In this document: positions 1-8,232 of the stretch, piece by piece
Layout of the letters: each line of letters starts with the position of its first letter
How positions within the stretch are numbered: position 1 is the first letter of the stretch
Assembly (NCBI RefSeq): GCF_002165575.1
Contig: NZ_MXQF01000002.1
Coordinates: 124,001 to 188,000, forward strand
Direction: 5' to 3'
DNA from: Pseudoalteromonas sp. A601
GTDB lineage: Bacteria; Pseudomonadota; Gammaproteobacteria; Enterobacterales; Alteromonadaceae
DNA length: 64,000 nt
Notes under the pieces: generated by a model
The model's input: the letters and a program-made list of their open reading frames with translations, nothing else
What the model was told of the DNA's origin: nothing
The model's database searches: none
Translations under genes and position numbers: made by a program

Positions 1-1171
1 ATTACCAGTGGATAAGTGGGAGTCGCAATTTTTAACCGAAGTTAAAGATAACGCCCGCTTGCTTGATATTGTTGCCGTAGATAACAACCAACAAGTCGTT
101 GGCCAGCTTACCGACAACGGCTCAACAGGTTATGCGCCAGGCTGGGGACAAGCAACAGCGTTTGGTACTAGCACCTCTAACTCATTATTTATCAATGAAC
201 AGTTCCAAGCTACTGACAACCTTCGTATTGATGGTGGTATTCGGGTTGAATGGCTAGAACTTGAAAGCACTGCCTCGGGCACTGAGTTTGCAAAGCCCGT
301 CGATGGCGCATTTGATGCCGATGGCAATGACATTGATAATAACCTAGCGAATAACTACGTTGATACGACCTCAACAAAATACTTATCTAAAAAACGCAGT
401 GAAACCGAAACCGCTTGGACTGTTGGTTTTAATTATACTTTTTCAGACGATGTTTCAATGTTTGGCCGCTACGCTGATGCCTTTGAAATGCCACGCTTAA
501 TGAGCTATGGACAAAATATTCATGCCGGCATTGATGCCGACTTTAATGACAGCGTAAACCTAACCTTTAGTGAGTTGGGGGCCCGCTATTCTGGCGATAC
601 ATTAGGCTCATCAGTAACATTATTTAGAACGAAATTTAATGACTTGGTTGAGCGAAACTTTACTGGCAGTAATGGAGAAGTGGCTAATCAAACAATAGAT
701 ACAGTAACAGATGGGATTGAATTTGAAGCCGTTTGGCAGGCCCTTGAGGATCTGCAATTTGAACTGACAGGAGTTTTACAAGATCCAAAAATGGAAGGCT
801 TCACCGGCGCATTTTCGCACTGGGAAGGTAAACAAGTTAAACGTACCCCTAAAGTACAATTTCGATTAACGCCTACTTACTATTTTGATGACGGTGATAT
901 CTACCTAACTGTGCACCATTTAGGTGAACGTTACTCTGATGGCGAGAACAAATTTGAGCTACCCGCCTATACCACATTCGATATGGGTGTAAATTATCGC
1001 TTTAATGACAGCGTTGCCTTGCATGTTAAGGCCACAAATATCAGCGATGAACTTGGCCTAACCGAAGGTAATCCACGAGCAATTAACGACGTGCAAGCTG
1101 GTTATGATTATTACTATGCTCGGCCTATTTTAGGGCGCACGATAAGTGCCTCTTTAACCCTTAATTTTTAA
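1..1171 (+). CDS. TonB-dependent outer-membrane receptor, C-terminal part (5' end outside window)
   Basis: This is the C-terminal ~389 residues of an outer-membrane beta-barrel receptor that uses TonB energy to import a ligand. The frame is open to the first base, so the true start lies upstream; the GTG at 8 is only the first possible start codon seen. The segment alternates amphipathic strands and ends in the aromatic signature SASLTLNF, as expected for a barrel recognised by the BAM complex. It is a paralogue of the receptor at 8233: both share YADAFEMPRL, GERYSD, GLTEGNPR and a final PI-GRTI motif. Two hexosaminidases follow on the same strand after a terminator, so the ligand is probably a GlcNAc-containing oligosaccharide (inference). 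Whether this receptor also has an STN domain cannot be seen. Confidence 0.93.
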   Translation, partial: LPVDKWESQFLTEVKDNARLLDIVAVDNNQQVVGQLTDNGSTGYAPGWGQATAFGTSTSNSLFINEQFQATDNLRIDGGIRVEWLELESTASGTEFAKPVDGAFDADGNDIDNNLANNYVDTTSTKYLSKKRSETETAWTVGFNYTFSDDVSMFGRYADAFEMPRLMSYGQNIHAGIDADFNDSVNLTFSELGARYSGDTLGSSVTLFRTKFNDLVERNFTGSNGEVANQTIDTVTDGIEFEAVWQALEDLQFELTGVLQDPKMEGFTGAFSHWEGKQVKRTPKVQFRLTPTYYFDDGDIYLTVHHLGERYSDGENKFELPAYTTFDMGVNYRFNDSVALHVKATNISDELGLTEGNPRAINDVQAGYDYYYARPILGRTISASLTLNF

Positions 1172-1218
1172 CGTCCCCTTGCTAATTTGCGCTATGCCCA
1201 GTGCTAATTAGTTTACTC

Positions 1219-1242
1219 AAGCCCGCATTTGCGGGCTTTTCT
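1219..1242 (+). terminator. Intrinsic terminator after the first receptor
   Basis: An AAGCCCGC / GCGGGCTT stem with an ATTT loop is followed by TTTTCTT. It lies between the receptor stop and the hexosaminidase start, so the two genes are at least partly uncoupled in transcription. Confidence 0.85.
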
Positions 1243-1254
1243 TAGGATTTTACA

Positions 1255-3540
1255 ATGAATAGACACGCTTTATGTAAATACCTGCGCAGCTGCTTTTTTG
1301 TATTTACTGTTTTACTTGCACCATTTTATGCTGCTGCAAATATCATCCCAAAGCCAACAAATATGGCACTCGGAGAAGGCCACTTTAGCCTAACGCATCA
1401 CAGTCAAATTAGTTATAACCATAATACGGCTAAGCCTGTGGCAGAACAGTTAGCTCGCTTTTTACGCGCTCCTACAGGGTATCAATTACCGGTTACGCAA
1501 GCTAATAACACGATTAAACAAACTATTGCCTTCAAAATAGTGGATTTACCGCTAAACAAAGAAAGCTATCAATTAATCGTAAAACAAGACTTTATCGAAG
1601 TAAAAGCACGCACTGCAACGGGATTATTTTGGGCGATGCAGTCACTACGGCAATTACTACCCAACGAAATAGAGTCTCGTATGCCAATCAATCGCCAGAG
1701 CTGGCTTATCCCTAGTGTAGAGATAGAAGATCAGCCTCGTTTTTCTTATCGCGGTATGCATTTGGATGTCAGCCGTCACTTTTTTGATGTCGCTTTTGTT
1801 AAACGCTACATCGACTGGCTAGCCATGCATAAATTAAATACTTTTCAATGGCACTTAACAGACGATCAAGGATGGCGTATTGCAATAGACGCCTACCCCA
1901 AATTAACTAAAATCGGTGGCACTCGCCCACACACAGTTGTAGGCCATACATACGATTATAAACCGCTGTTTGATAACCAACCGGTATCAGGCTTTTACAC
2001 TAAAGCACAAATTAAAGAAGTGATTGAATATGCCAGAGCACGCCATATTGAAGTGATCCCTGAGATTGATATTCCAGGCCACAGCAGTGCAATTTTTGCT
2101 GCTTACCCTGAACTTTCATGTCATCAACAACCCGTTTCTGTACAACCGCAGTTTGGTATTTTTGAAGATGTACTTTGCCCGCGAGAAGATGTATTTGAGT
2201 TTCTTGCACAAGTGTATAAAGAAGTGGCCGAGTTATTTCCTAGCCAATACATTCATATTGGCGGCGATGAGGTGATCAAAAAACAATGGCTTGCAAGTCC
2301 AATTGTGAAGCAGCTAATGCAACAACATAATCTATCAACCCCTGAACAAGTGCAAAGCTACTTTATCAAACGGGTGGCTAAAATTGTCCAAGGGCTAGAT
2401 AAAAAAGTAATCGGCTGGGATGAAATTCTTGAAGGTGGTGTCGCTGATGATGCTTTGATCATGTCATGGCGCGGCACCGAAGGTGGAATAGAAGCCGCTA
2501 AGATGGGCCATCAAGTAATTATGAGCCCCTATCAATATATTTATTTTGATGCTTATCAATCGCGAAATCTCGACGAACCCAAAGCGATTCATGGCTTAAC
2601 CAGGTTAAAAGATGTCTATCAATACGACCCTCAACCTAGTCACTTAACTGATCAGCAACAGAGGTATATTATTGGCGCACAAGGCGCTTTATGGACCGAG
2701 TACATTAAAACCCCACGCCACGCCGAATATATGCTGTTTCCGCGCTTAAGTGCTTTAGCTGAAACCTTATGGTCAAATAAGGCGAATAAATCGTGGTCTG
2801 ATTATAGTCAGCATCGCTTGCCTAATTTACTAAAGCGCTATCAGCAAATGCAGATAAATACTGCCAATAGTAGCTATAAACCGATTATCAGCAGTGAAGT
2901 TAAAGATAATGAGTTAGTAGCAAAAATCACCACAGATATTGCGGGTCCGACGATTTACTACACCTTGGATGGTAGTGAGCCAACATTAAAGTCAGCACAA
3001 TATCAGCAACCCATTGTTATTACTAAGCACAGTCAATTACGCGCTCGCAGCTATATCGATTCACAAGCTCAGCTTGTCGGTGATGCCCGTCTTACGTTAT
3101 CGCCACATTTAGCTATTGGCAAAAAAATAACATTAAAAAACCCCGCCGCTGGTGACTCAGCTGTAACATTACAAGACGGAAAATTCGCCTATGACCAATT
3201 TTATAGCGCTGATGATTATGCCATTTTTTACCACAGCGACCTTGATGCAGTAATTGATTTTGACACCCCAACGTTAATCAAACAAGTAAGCTTAGGCTAT
3301 AACAGTGGTCGTCATCGTCAATTGCACCCGCCAACAAAAATACAAGTATTAGGTTCAGATGATCAGCAAAATTGGCAAAACCTAGCAACCATTACACAAC
3401 CACAAGGCCCTATGTCTGTGCTGTCATTAGCCCCGACTAAAGTGCGATACTTAAAAGTAATAGCCATTAACGCTAAGCAATCAGACGATATCCAAATCCC
3501 CAAACTGCCCCTGTATATTGATGAACTTGCCGTAAACTAA
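1255..3540 (+). CDS. Secreted beta-N-acetylhexosaminidase, GH20, with C-terminal accessory domains
   Basis: GH20 enzymes cleave terminal beta-linked GlcNAc or GalNAc by substrate-assisted catalysis. The 761-residue protein begins with a signal peptide (about residues 1-28, ending FYAAANI). A GH20b-like domain follows to about residue 150. The catalytic barrel runs from about 165 to 540; it contains HLTDDQGWR and the catalytic pair D338-E339 in HIGGDEV. After residue 560 comes a chitobiase C-terminal-type beta domain (YYTLDGSEPT), then a discoidin/F5-8C-like region from about 630 to the end (VRYLKVIA), probably carbohydrate binding. The start follows an AGGA ribosome site. It sits between the receptor and a second GH20 gene, which suggests periplasmic or surface trimming of oligosaccharides. 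Exact substrate unknown. Confidence 0.95.
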   Translation: MNRHALCKYLRSCFFVFTVLLAPFYAAANIIPKPTNMALGEGHFSLTHHSQISYNHNTAKPVAEQLARFLRAPTGYQLPVTQANNTIKQTIAFKIVDLPLNKESYQLIVKQDFIEVKARTATGLFWAMQSLRQLLPNEIESRMPINRQSWLIPSVEIEDQPRFSYRGMHLDVSRHFFDVAFVKRYIDWLAMHKLNTFQWHLTDDQGWRIAIDAYPKLTKIGGTRPHTVVGHTYDYKPLFDNQPVSGFYTKAQIKEVIEYARARHIEVIPEIDIPGHSSAIFAAYPELSCHQQPVSVQPQFGIFEDVLCPREDVFEFLAQVYKEVAELFPSQYIHIGGDEVIKKQWLASPIVKQLMQQHNLSTPEQVQSYFIKRVAKIVQGLDKKVIGWDEILEGGVADDALIMSWRGTEGGIEAAKMGHQVIMSPYQYIYFDAYQSRNLDEPKAIHGLTRLKDVYQYDPQPSHLTDQQQRYIIGAQGALWTEYIKTPRHAEYMLFPRLSALAETLWSNKANKSWSDYSQHRLPNLLKRYQQMQINTANSSYKPIISSEVKDNELVAKITTDIAGPTIYYTLDGSEPTLKSAQYQQPIVITKHSQLRARSYIDSQAQLVGDARLTLSPHLAIGKKITLKNPAAGDSAVTLQDGKFAYDQFYSADDYAIFYHSDLDAVIDFDTPTLIKQVSLGYNSGRHRQLHPPTKIQVLGSDDQQNWQNLATITQPQGPMSVLSLAPTKVRYLKVIAINAKQSDDIQIPKLPLYIDELAVN

Positions 3541-3549
3541 AACCGCCTA

Positions 3550-3587
3550 AAGCCCTAATACTAAATACGTATTTAGGGCTTTTTTTC
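3550..3587 (+). terminator. Intrinsic terminator after the first hexosaminidase
   Basis: AGCCCTAA and TTAGGGCT bracket the inner palindrome TAAATACGTATTTA and are followed by seven T. It separates the two GH20 genes. Confidence 0.8.
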
Positions 3588-3684
3588 ATTTTTCTTTCCC
3601 AAATAGCTTGCTGATTACGTTTATAGCATTGGAGTCAACTTGCAGTAATAGCTCTACCGACAACAACAATACTCAGGAGCCACT

Positions 3685-6429
3685 ATGTTTGTCACAAAGC
3701 AAAAATTAACTAGCGCACTTTCAGTGTTAGCCTTACTCACTGCCAGCCAATTTAGCAATGCCCAACCAAATCCAGATAACCTAGCATTAAAATGGCAGGT
3801 TCTTGATCATGGTATTGGCGAAAATATATTTAAGGGCAGTTTAACAATTACTAATAATGGCATAGAGCCGCTTGGAGAAACGGGCTGGGCTTTATATTTT
3901 AGTTCAGTGCGGCCCCCTGCAAGTGTGTTGCCAAGCTCAGATGCAAATGGTGATTTTGCTCGCCAACATATTGCGGCGCAGCATTTAAGCCTAGATAATG
4001 CCGACGTGGCAAAAAGCGGAGATTACTTTGTATTAAAACCGGTAGCAGGATTTGCACCTATACCACCAGGAGAATCTCGTGAAATAGAAATTATCGCGCA
4101 ATATTGGCAAATGCTGAAAAATGACTCTCCATCTGGCTTTCATATTAGTTATGATGGCCAAGCCCCACAAGCCGTATTAGTAGAAGTAAATATGGATCCG
4201 GGCGATCCTAAACAAACGACACAAACCGCAAACGACAACATGCCAGTGCAAACCACTGCATTACGGTTTAGTGAAAACAACGCCCCACTAGCAAACTTAA
4301 CATTGCAAAACCAGCTGGTGCCAAAACCACACTCAGTTGTTACCACTGAGAATGAATTTTTAACCCTGATGAGTCAGCTAACCAGTATTACGGCACCGGC
4401 AAGCTTAACCAAAGAGGCCGCTTATTTACAAACTGCGCTAAGCGATTTACTCAGTGGTAGCTTTACTATTAATAGCAATCAACAAAACGGTCCAAATCAG
4501 ATCACCCTTCTTATTGATAGTAATCTAGACACCAATCAAGATGGCCAAGCAGACGCCAGCGGTTATAAGCTCGAAGTTGATGCTTATGCTGGTATAAAAA
4601 TTACCGGTACTGATGCCCAAGGGGTATTTTATGGTATTCAAACTTTGCGCCAAATGATCCCAACATCGATATACAAAAATGCCCGCAATTCAGCAACCTT
4701 GGCCGACAACGCTGTGCTACCGGCGAGTGTTATTGTGGATGCTCCTCGATTTGCTTATCGCGGAATGATGCTGGATGTAGCGCGTAACTTTCAGTCTAAA
4801 GAGACCATATTTAAATTGCTCGATTTAATGGCCTTTTATAAGCTCAACAAGTTCGAAATTAACTTAGCAAATGATGAAGGGTGGCGTTTAGAGATCCCTG
4901 GCATTCCTGAACTAACCGAGTTTGGCGCTAAACGAGGTTATGACCTCAACGAAGATACAATGCTGCATACCTTTATGGGTGCCGCTAATGAATTTGATTC
5001 TGGTGATGGTATAGAAAATAAGCCAACAAATAGCACAGAGGCCAATTTAGGTATTACCCCTAACTTTCAAGGTTTTGAAATTGCGCAACAAAACTTTTTA
5101 GGCAAAGGATGGGGGTATTATACAGTTAATGACTTCAAGGAAATCTTACAATATGGCGCAGACCGACATATTGATGTGATCATCGAGTATGATTTCCCGG
5201 CCCATGCAAGAGCTGCAATAAAAGCGATGGAGTATCGTTACAACAAATACAAAGATACCGATCCGTTAGAGGCAAATAAGTTTCGCTTAATAGATCCACT
5301 TGATCAATCACAATATTACACACCGCAATTCTATAATGATAACTTTGTAAACCCAGCCTTAGAAAGTACTTTTGCCTTTTTAGACCATGTTTTAGCGCAA
5401 ACTAAAGCCATTTATGATGCAGTGCCTGATGCTAAACTTACCCGTTTACATGGCGGAGGCGATGAACTTCCTCACTTAGGTCCTAATGAATGGTGGGCAC
5501 AATCTCCTGCGGTACAACTAAACCCTGCAACTGCAGGAAAAACCGATGCTGAGCTATTCGATTACTTTTTCTTACGTTGGAAACAAATCGTCAATCAACA
5601 CGGGTTTGATATGGCCACTTGGGGTGATGTACTTTCGCACAATGGCACCGGTGAAGTTAACTATGGCGAAATATACCCAATTTTTTGGAACAATGTATGG
5701 GGTTGGGGCAACGAGCATCAAGCCTATAAATTTGCTAACCAAGGCTATCAAGTGGTGCTCTCCCATGCCACTAATATGTACTTAGATTTAGCTTATAACA
5801 AACACCCTGACGAAATTGGCTACCACTGGGCGGGCTATACAGATACTAAGAAAACATTCGAATACCGTCCTTTCAATATTTACGCTAATGCTGAAACCGA
5901 TAAACTAGGTAACCCAGTTTCTTGGAATCCTAATTGGGTTCTACTCAATGAAACTGGAAAACAAAATATCCAAGGCATACAAGCGCAGCTATTTGGTGAG
6001 AACCAGAAATCACCAGAAATACTAGATTATATGACTTTTCCAAAATTACTTGGTGCGGCCGAACGTGCTTGGGTGCAAGAGATGCCAGCTGAAGGCCTTG
6101 CCACAGAGCAAGCTTGGCATACTTTTACCAATACCTTAGGGCAATACGCTCTACCACTATTGGACTATTACCAAGTGGTCGATACTCATGCTCAAATGCC
6201 ACAGCAGGTTGGAGTAAATTATCGAGTTCCATTACCTGGGGGAAAAATTGAAGGCGGACAATTAATCGTTAATACTCGATTTGTTGGCATGGGTACTGAG
6301 TACTCAACGGATCAAGGTGTTACATGGCATTGTTATCTAGGTCCTGTGACTTTGGCTACAACGACAAGTGTACAACTGAGAACCGTAACTGATTCAGGCA
6401 AAGTCAGTCGTATCGCAAAAATTAACTAG
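3685..6429 (+). CDS. Chitobiase-type beta-N-acetylhexosaminidase, GH20
   Basis: This 914-residue secreted enzyme is close in length and architecture to Serratia-type chitobiase. It has a signal peptide (residues 1-26, ending SNAQPN), then a CHB_HEX carbohydrate-binding domain (about 28-175, starting LKWQVLDHGIGENIFKG). A GH20b domain covers about 215-350 and the GH20 barrel about 355-800, with the catalytic D593-E594 in HGGGDEL. A short chitobiase C-terminal domain (about 830-914) closes the protein. The typical reaction is cleavage of N,N'-diacetylchitobiose to GlcNAc. It is clearly not a recent duplicate of the 1255 gene, because the domain arrangement differs. A CAGGAG ribosome site precedes ATG 3685. 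It is followed by the ECF sigma/anti-sigma pair. Substrate assignment to chitooligosaccharides is inferred from the family. Confidence 0.95.
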   Translation: MFVTKQKLTSALSVLALLTASQFSNAQPNPDNLALKWQVLDHGIGENIFKGSLTITNNGIEPLGETGWALYFSSVRPPASVLPSSDANGDFARQHIAAQHLSLDNADVAKSGDYFVLKPVAGFAPIPPGESREIEIIAQYWQMLKNDSPSGFHISYDGQAPQAVLVEVNMDPGDPKQTTQTANDNMPVQTTALRFSENNAPLANLTLQNQLVPKPHSVVTTENEFLTLMSQLTSITAPASLTKEAAYLQTALSDLLSGSFTINSNQQNGPNQITLLIDSNLDTNQDGQADASGYKLEVDAYAGIKITGTDAQGVFYGIQTLRQMIPTSIYKNARNSATLADNAVLPASVIVDAPRFAYRGMMLDVARNFQSKETIFKLLDLMAFYKLNKFEINLANDEGWRLEIPGIPELTEFGAKRGYDLNEDTMLHTFMGAANEFDSGDGIENKPTNSTEANLGITPNFQGFEIAQQNFLGKGWGYYTVNDFKEILQYGADRHIDVIIEYDFPAHARAAIKAMEYRYNKYKDTDPLEANKFRLIDPLDQSQYYTPQFYNDNFVNPALESTFAFLDHVLAQTKAIYDAVPDAKLTRLHGGGDELPHLGPNEWWAQSPAVQLNPATAGKTDAELFDYFFLRWKQIVNQHGFDMATWGDVLSHNGTGEVNYGEIYPIFWNNVWGWGNEHQAYKFANQGYQVVLSHATNMYLDLAYNKHPDEIGYHWAGYTDTKKTFEYRPFNIYANAETDKLGNPVSWNPNWVLLNETGKQNIQGIQAQLFGENQKSPEILDYMTFPKLLGAAERAWVQEMPAEGLATEQAWHTFTNTLGQYALPLLDYYQVVDTHAQMPQQVGVNYRVPLPGGKIEGGQLIVNTRFVGMGTEYSTDQGVTWHCYLGPVTLATTTSVQLRTVTDSGKVSRIAKIN

Positions 6430-6437
6430 CTTAGGAG

Positions 6438-6472
6438 GTAGCGTGAGCTGTCTATTTAGTCACTCACGCTAC
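6438..6472 (+). other. Perfect 10-bp inverted repeat ahead of the sigma-factor gene
   Basis: GTAGCGTGAG (6438-6447) and CTCACGCTAC (6463-6472) form a perfect stem with a 15-nt loop. There is no following T-run, so it is not a standard intrinsic terminator. It overlaps the GTG at 6443 that would be an alternative start of the sigma factor. It could be an operator, an mRNA processing or attenuation hairpin, or a Rho-independent-like barrier after the hexosaminidase gene. Confidence 0.6.
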
Positions 6473-6502
6473 ATTATAAATGGAAGAATAGGATGCGTAG
6501 CT

Positions 6503-7081
6503 ATGCCACCTTTATTATCATTTAAACGAAAAAGAGCAGCAAACGAAGAGCCAACTGTATTGCAGGCTGATGTTATTCGCCGTCAACAAGTGGAACAATT
6601 GTTTTTGCAACAACAACAAAAATTAGTGCGCCATATTATGGCCAAAGGGCTTGATAAACGCGAAGCGGAAGATATTGCCCAAGAAGCATTTGTGAAACTG
6701 TTAGGTCTTGAGCAAACACAAGTAAGTAATTATGTTGCGGCCTATTTATATAAAATAGCGACCAATTTAACTATTGATAAATTGCGTCGCAAAGCCCGTA
6801 GCCCATTTGATGATTATGCTCATGATAGCGAGCAGGCGAGTCAGCCTAACAGCAGCGCTAACCCAGAAAAGAGTCATCATCAGCAAGAGCTATTAAAAGA
6901 AATGGAGAAGTCTCTGGCCAGTTTGCCAGATAAATGTCGACTCGCATTTTTGCTTTATAAAATACGTGGCCAAAGCTATGAAGAGATTGCTTTGACCTTA
7001 CAAGTTTCACCCAGTATGGTACGAAAATATGTACTTCGTGCAGTTCGTCATTGCTATCAGCAGTTACAACATGAGCTTTGA
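6503..7081 (+). CDS. ECF RNA polymerase sigma factor, FecI-like
   Basis: A sigma-70 family factor of about 192 residues with only regions 2 and 4. Region 2 includes the RNA polymerase-binding AEDIAQEAFVKLL and the DNA-melting YLYKIATNLTIDKLRRKAR. Region 4 has the helix-turn-helix GQSYEEIALTLQVSPSMVRKY. FecI-type factors are released from a membrane FecR partner when an outer-membrane receptor binds its ligand. The gene is followed at once by a FecR homologue and a receptor with an STN domain, the classical order of such systems. I prefer ATG 6503. An in-frame GTG at 6443 has a strong AGGAGG but lies inside a perfect hairpin and would add a 20-residue non-conserved extension. Confidence 0.92.
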   Translation: MPPLLSFKRKRAANEEPTVLQADVIRRQQVEQLFLQQQQKLVRHIMAKGLDKREAEDIAQEAFVKLLGLEQTQVSNYVAAYLYKIATNLTIDKLRRKARSPFDDYAHDSEQASQPNSSANPEKSHHQQELLKEMEKSLASLPDKCRLAFLLYKIRGQSYEEIALTLQVSPSMVRKYVLRAVRHCYQQLQHEL

Positions 7082-7104
7082 TCATGAGTTTTAAGGATAT
7101 TAGC

Positions 7105-8133
7105 ATGAACCCAACCCCTGATGATTTATCGGCTATTGAAGAGCAAGCAGCAGACTGGCTGCTATTCCTTCAAGAGCAGCAACTATCGCTGAGCAACAGT
7201 GAGAGTTATCCAGCGCAGCTCAATGAGTGGTTAGCACAAAGCAAGCTACACAGCGATACTTTTGAAAAAATGCAGCAGCTTTGGCACATTTCTACGCAAT
7301 TAGACACTGACTATGTCGAGCAACAACTCGCGCAATTACCTGAGTCAGATAGCATCAACAAGCAAACCACACAGCGCTCTAAAATCGGCTATTTTGCCCT
7401 TGCTGCTGCGTTTTTTTTATTAAGCTTTACCGTTTACCTTAATGTTGAACAACCTAGTAAACAAACGGCTACGGTCGCCAAGAGTAGTAAAGTAACAAGC
7501 GACGTACAAAACCAATTTTATCGCACTCATATCAATGAACATCGTACTATCACTTTAGCCGATAACAGCCAAGTTGATTTAGGCGCTAACAGTCAATTAG
7601 CGGTGCGTTATAGTGATACCTTTCGAGAGCTGACCTTATACCAAGGCGAAGCGCTTTTTAGCGTCAGCAAAGATAAACAACGTCCATTTATTGTTCGCCA
7701 TCAGCACAATCAGGTTGAAGCATTAGGTACTGTATTTAATGTACGCGCTAACCCCGCATCGATCCGTGTTGATGTACTTGAAGGCACTGTAGCTGTTGCA
7801 GCAGAGCAGCCAGTTAAGTTAACCCAAGGACAAGCTGCTGAAGTAACCAGTACAGGGATGATCAGCCGAAGCAAAGCACAAGGAGATAAACTGACTATGG
7901 CGTGGCAGCAAGGCCGTTTAGTTTATCAAAATGCACGTTTAGGCGATGTACTCAATGATGTGGCTCGTTACAGTGAATTAAAAGTAACCTTGAGCAATAA
8001 GCAACTGGCTCAGCTAACTTATAACGGGACTTTACTAACCAGTGAAATTGACTCTTGGCTCAATAGCCTAGATAAAATATACCCAATAAAAGTTAGCCAG
8101 CAGGGAGGCGTTTTCACCCTAACGGCTAACTAA
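7105..8133 (+). CDS. FecR-type transmembrane anti-sigma factor / signal transducer
   Basis: About 342 residues. The cytoplasmic N-terminus (about 1-90) carries the FecR N-terminal domain (ADWLLFLQEQQLS, LNEWLAQSKLHSDTF). A single membrane span follows (IGYFALAAAFFLLSFTVYL), then a periplasmic FecR beta domain (RTITLADNSQVDLGANSQL, GEALFSVSKDKQRPFIVR, VEALGTVFNVRA). The C-terminal region resembles the DUF4974/STN-like end. In the family it holds the ECF sigma factor and receives the signal from the STN domain of a receptor. I chose ATG 7105 because AAGGA stands 7 nt before it; earlier in-frame starts at 7078 and 7084 are possible. Transcriptionally coupled to the sigma gene and to the receptor at 8233. 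Confidence 0.92.
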   Translation: MNPTPDDLSAIEEQAADWLLFLQEQQLSLSNSESYPAQLNEWLAQSKLHSDTFEKMQQLWHISTQLDTDYVEQQLAQLPESDSINKQTTQRSKIGYFALAAAFFLLSFTVYLNVEQPSKQTATVAKSSKVTSDVQNQFYRTHINEHRTITLADNSQVDLGANSQLAVRYSDTFRELTLYQGEALFSVSKDKQRPFIVRHQHNQVEALGTVFNVRANPASIRVDVLEGTVAVAAEQPVKLTQGQAAEVTSTGMISRSKAQGDKLTMAWQQGRLVYQNARLGDVLNDVARYSELKVTLSNKQLAQLTYNGTLLTSEIDSWLNSLDKIYPIKVSQQGGVFTLTAN

Positions 8134-8232
8134 ACTGAATTCTGGCTAGCTAGATTAGCTAAAAGTGGCATGGCATACGCGAGCTAAAAATGGTACAAAG
8201 TTTGGACAATAATAAAAACATTGAATCAAACT

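Noticed and set aside
7078..7104. Start of the FecR-like protein at 7078 or 7084
   Set aside because: AAGGA is placed correctly only for ATG 7105; earlier starts overlap the sigma-factor end without a clear ribosome site.
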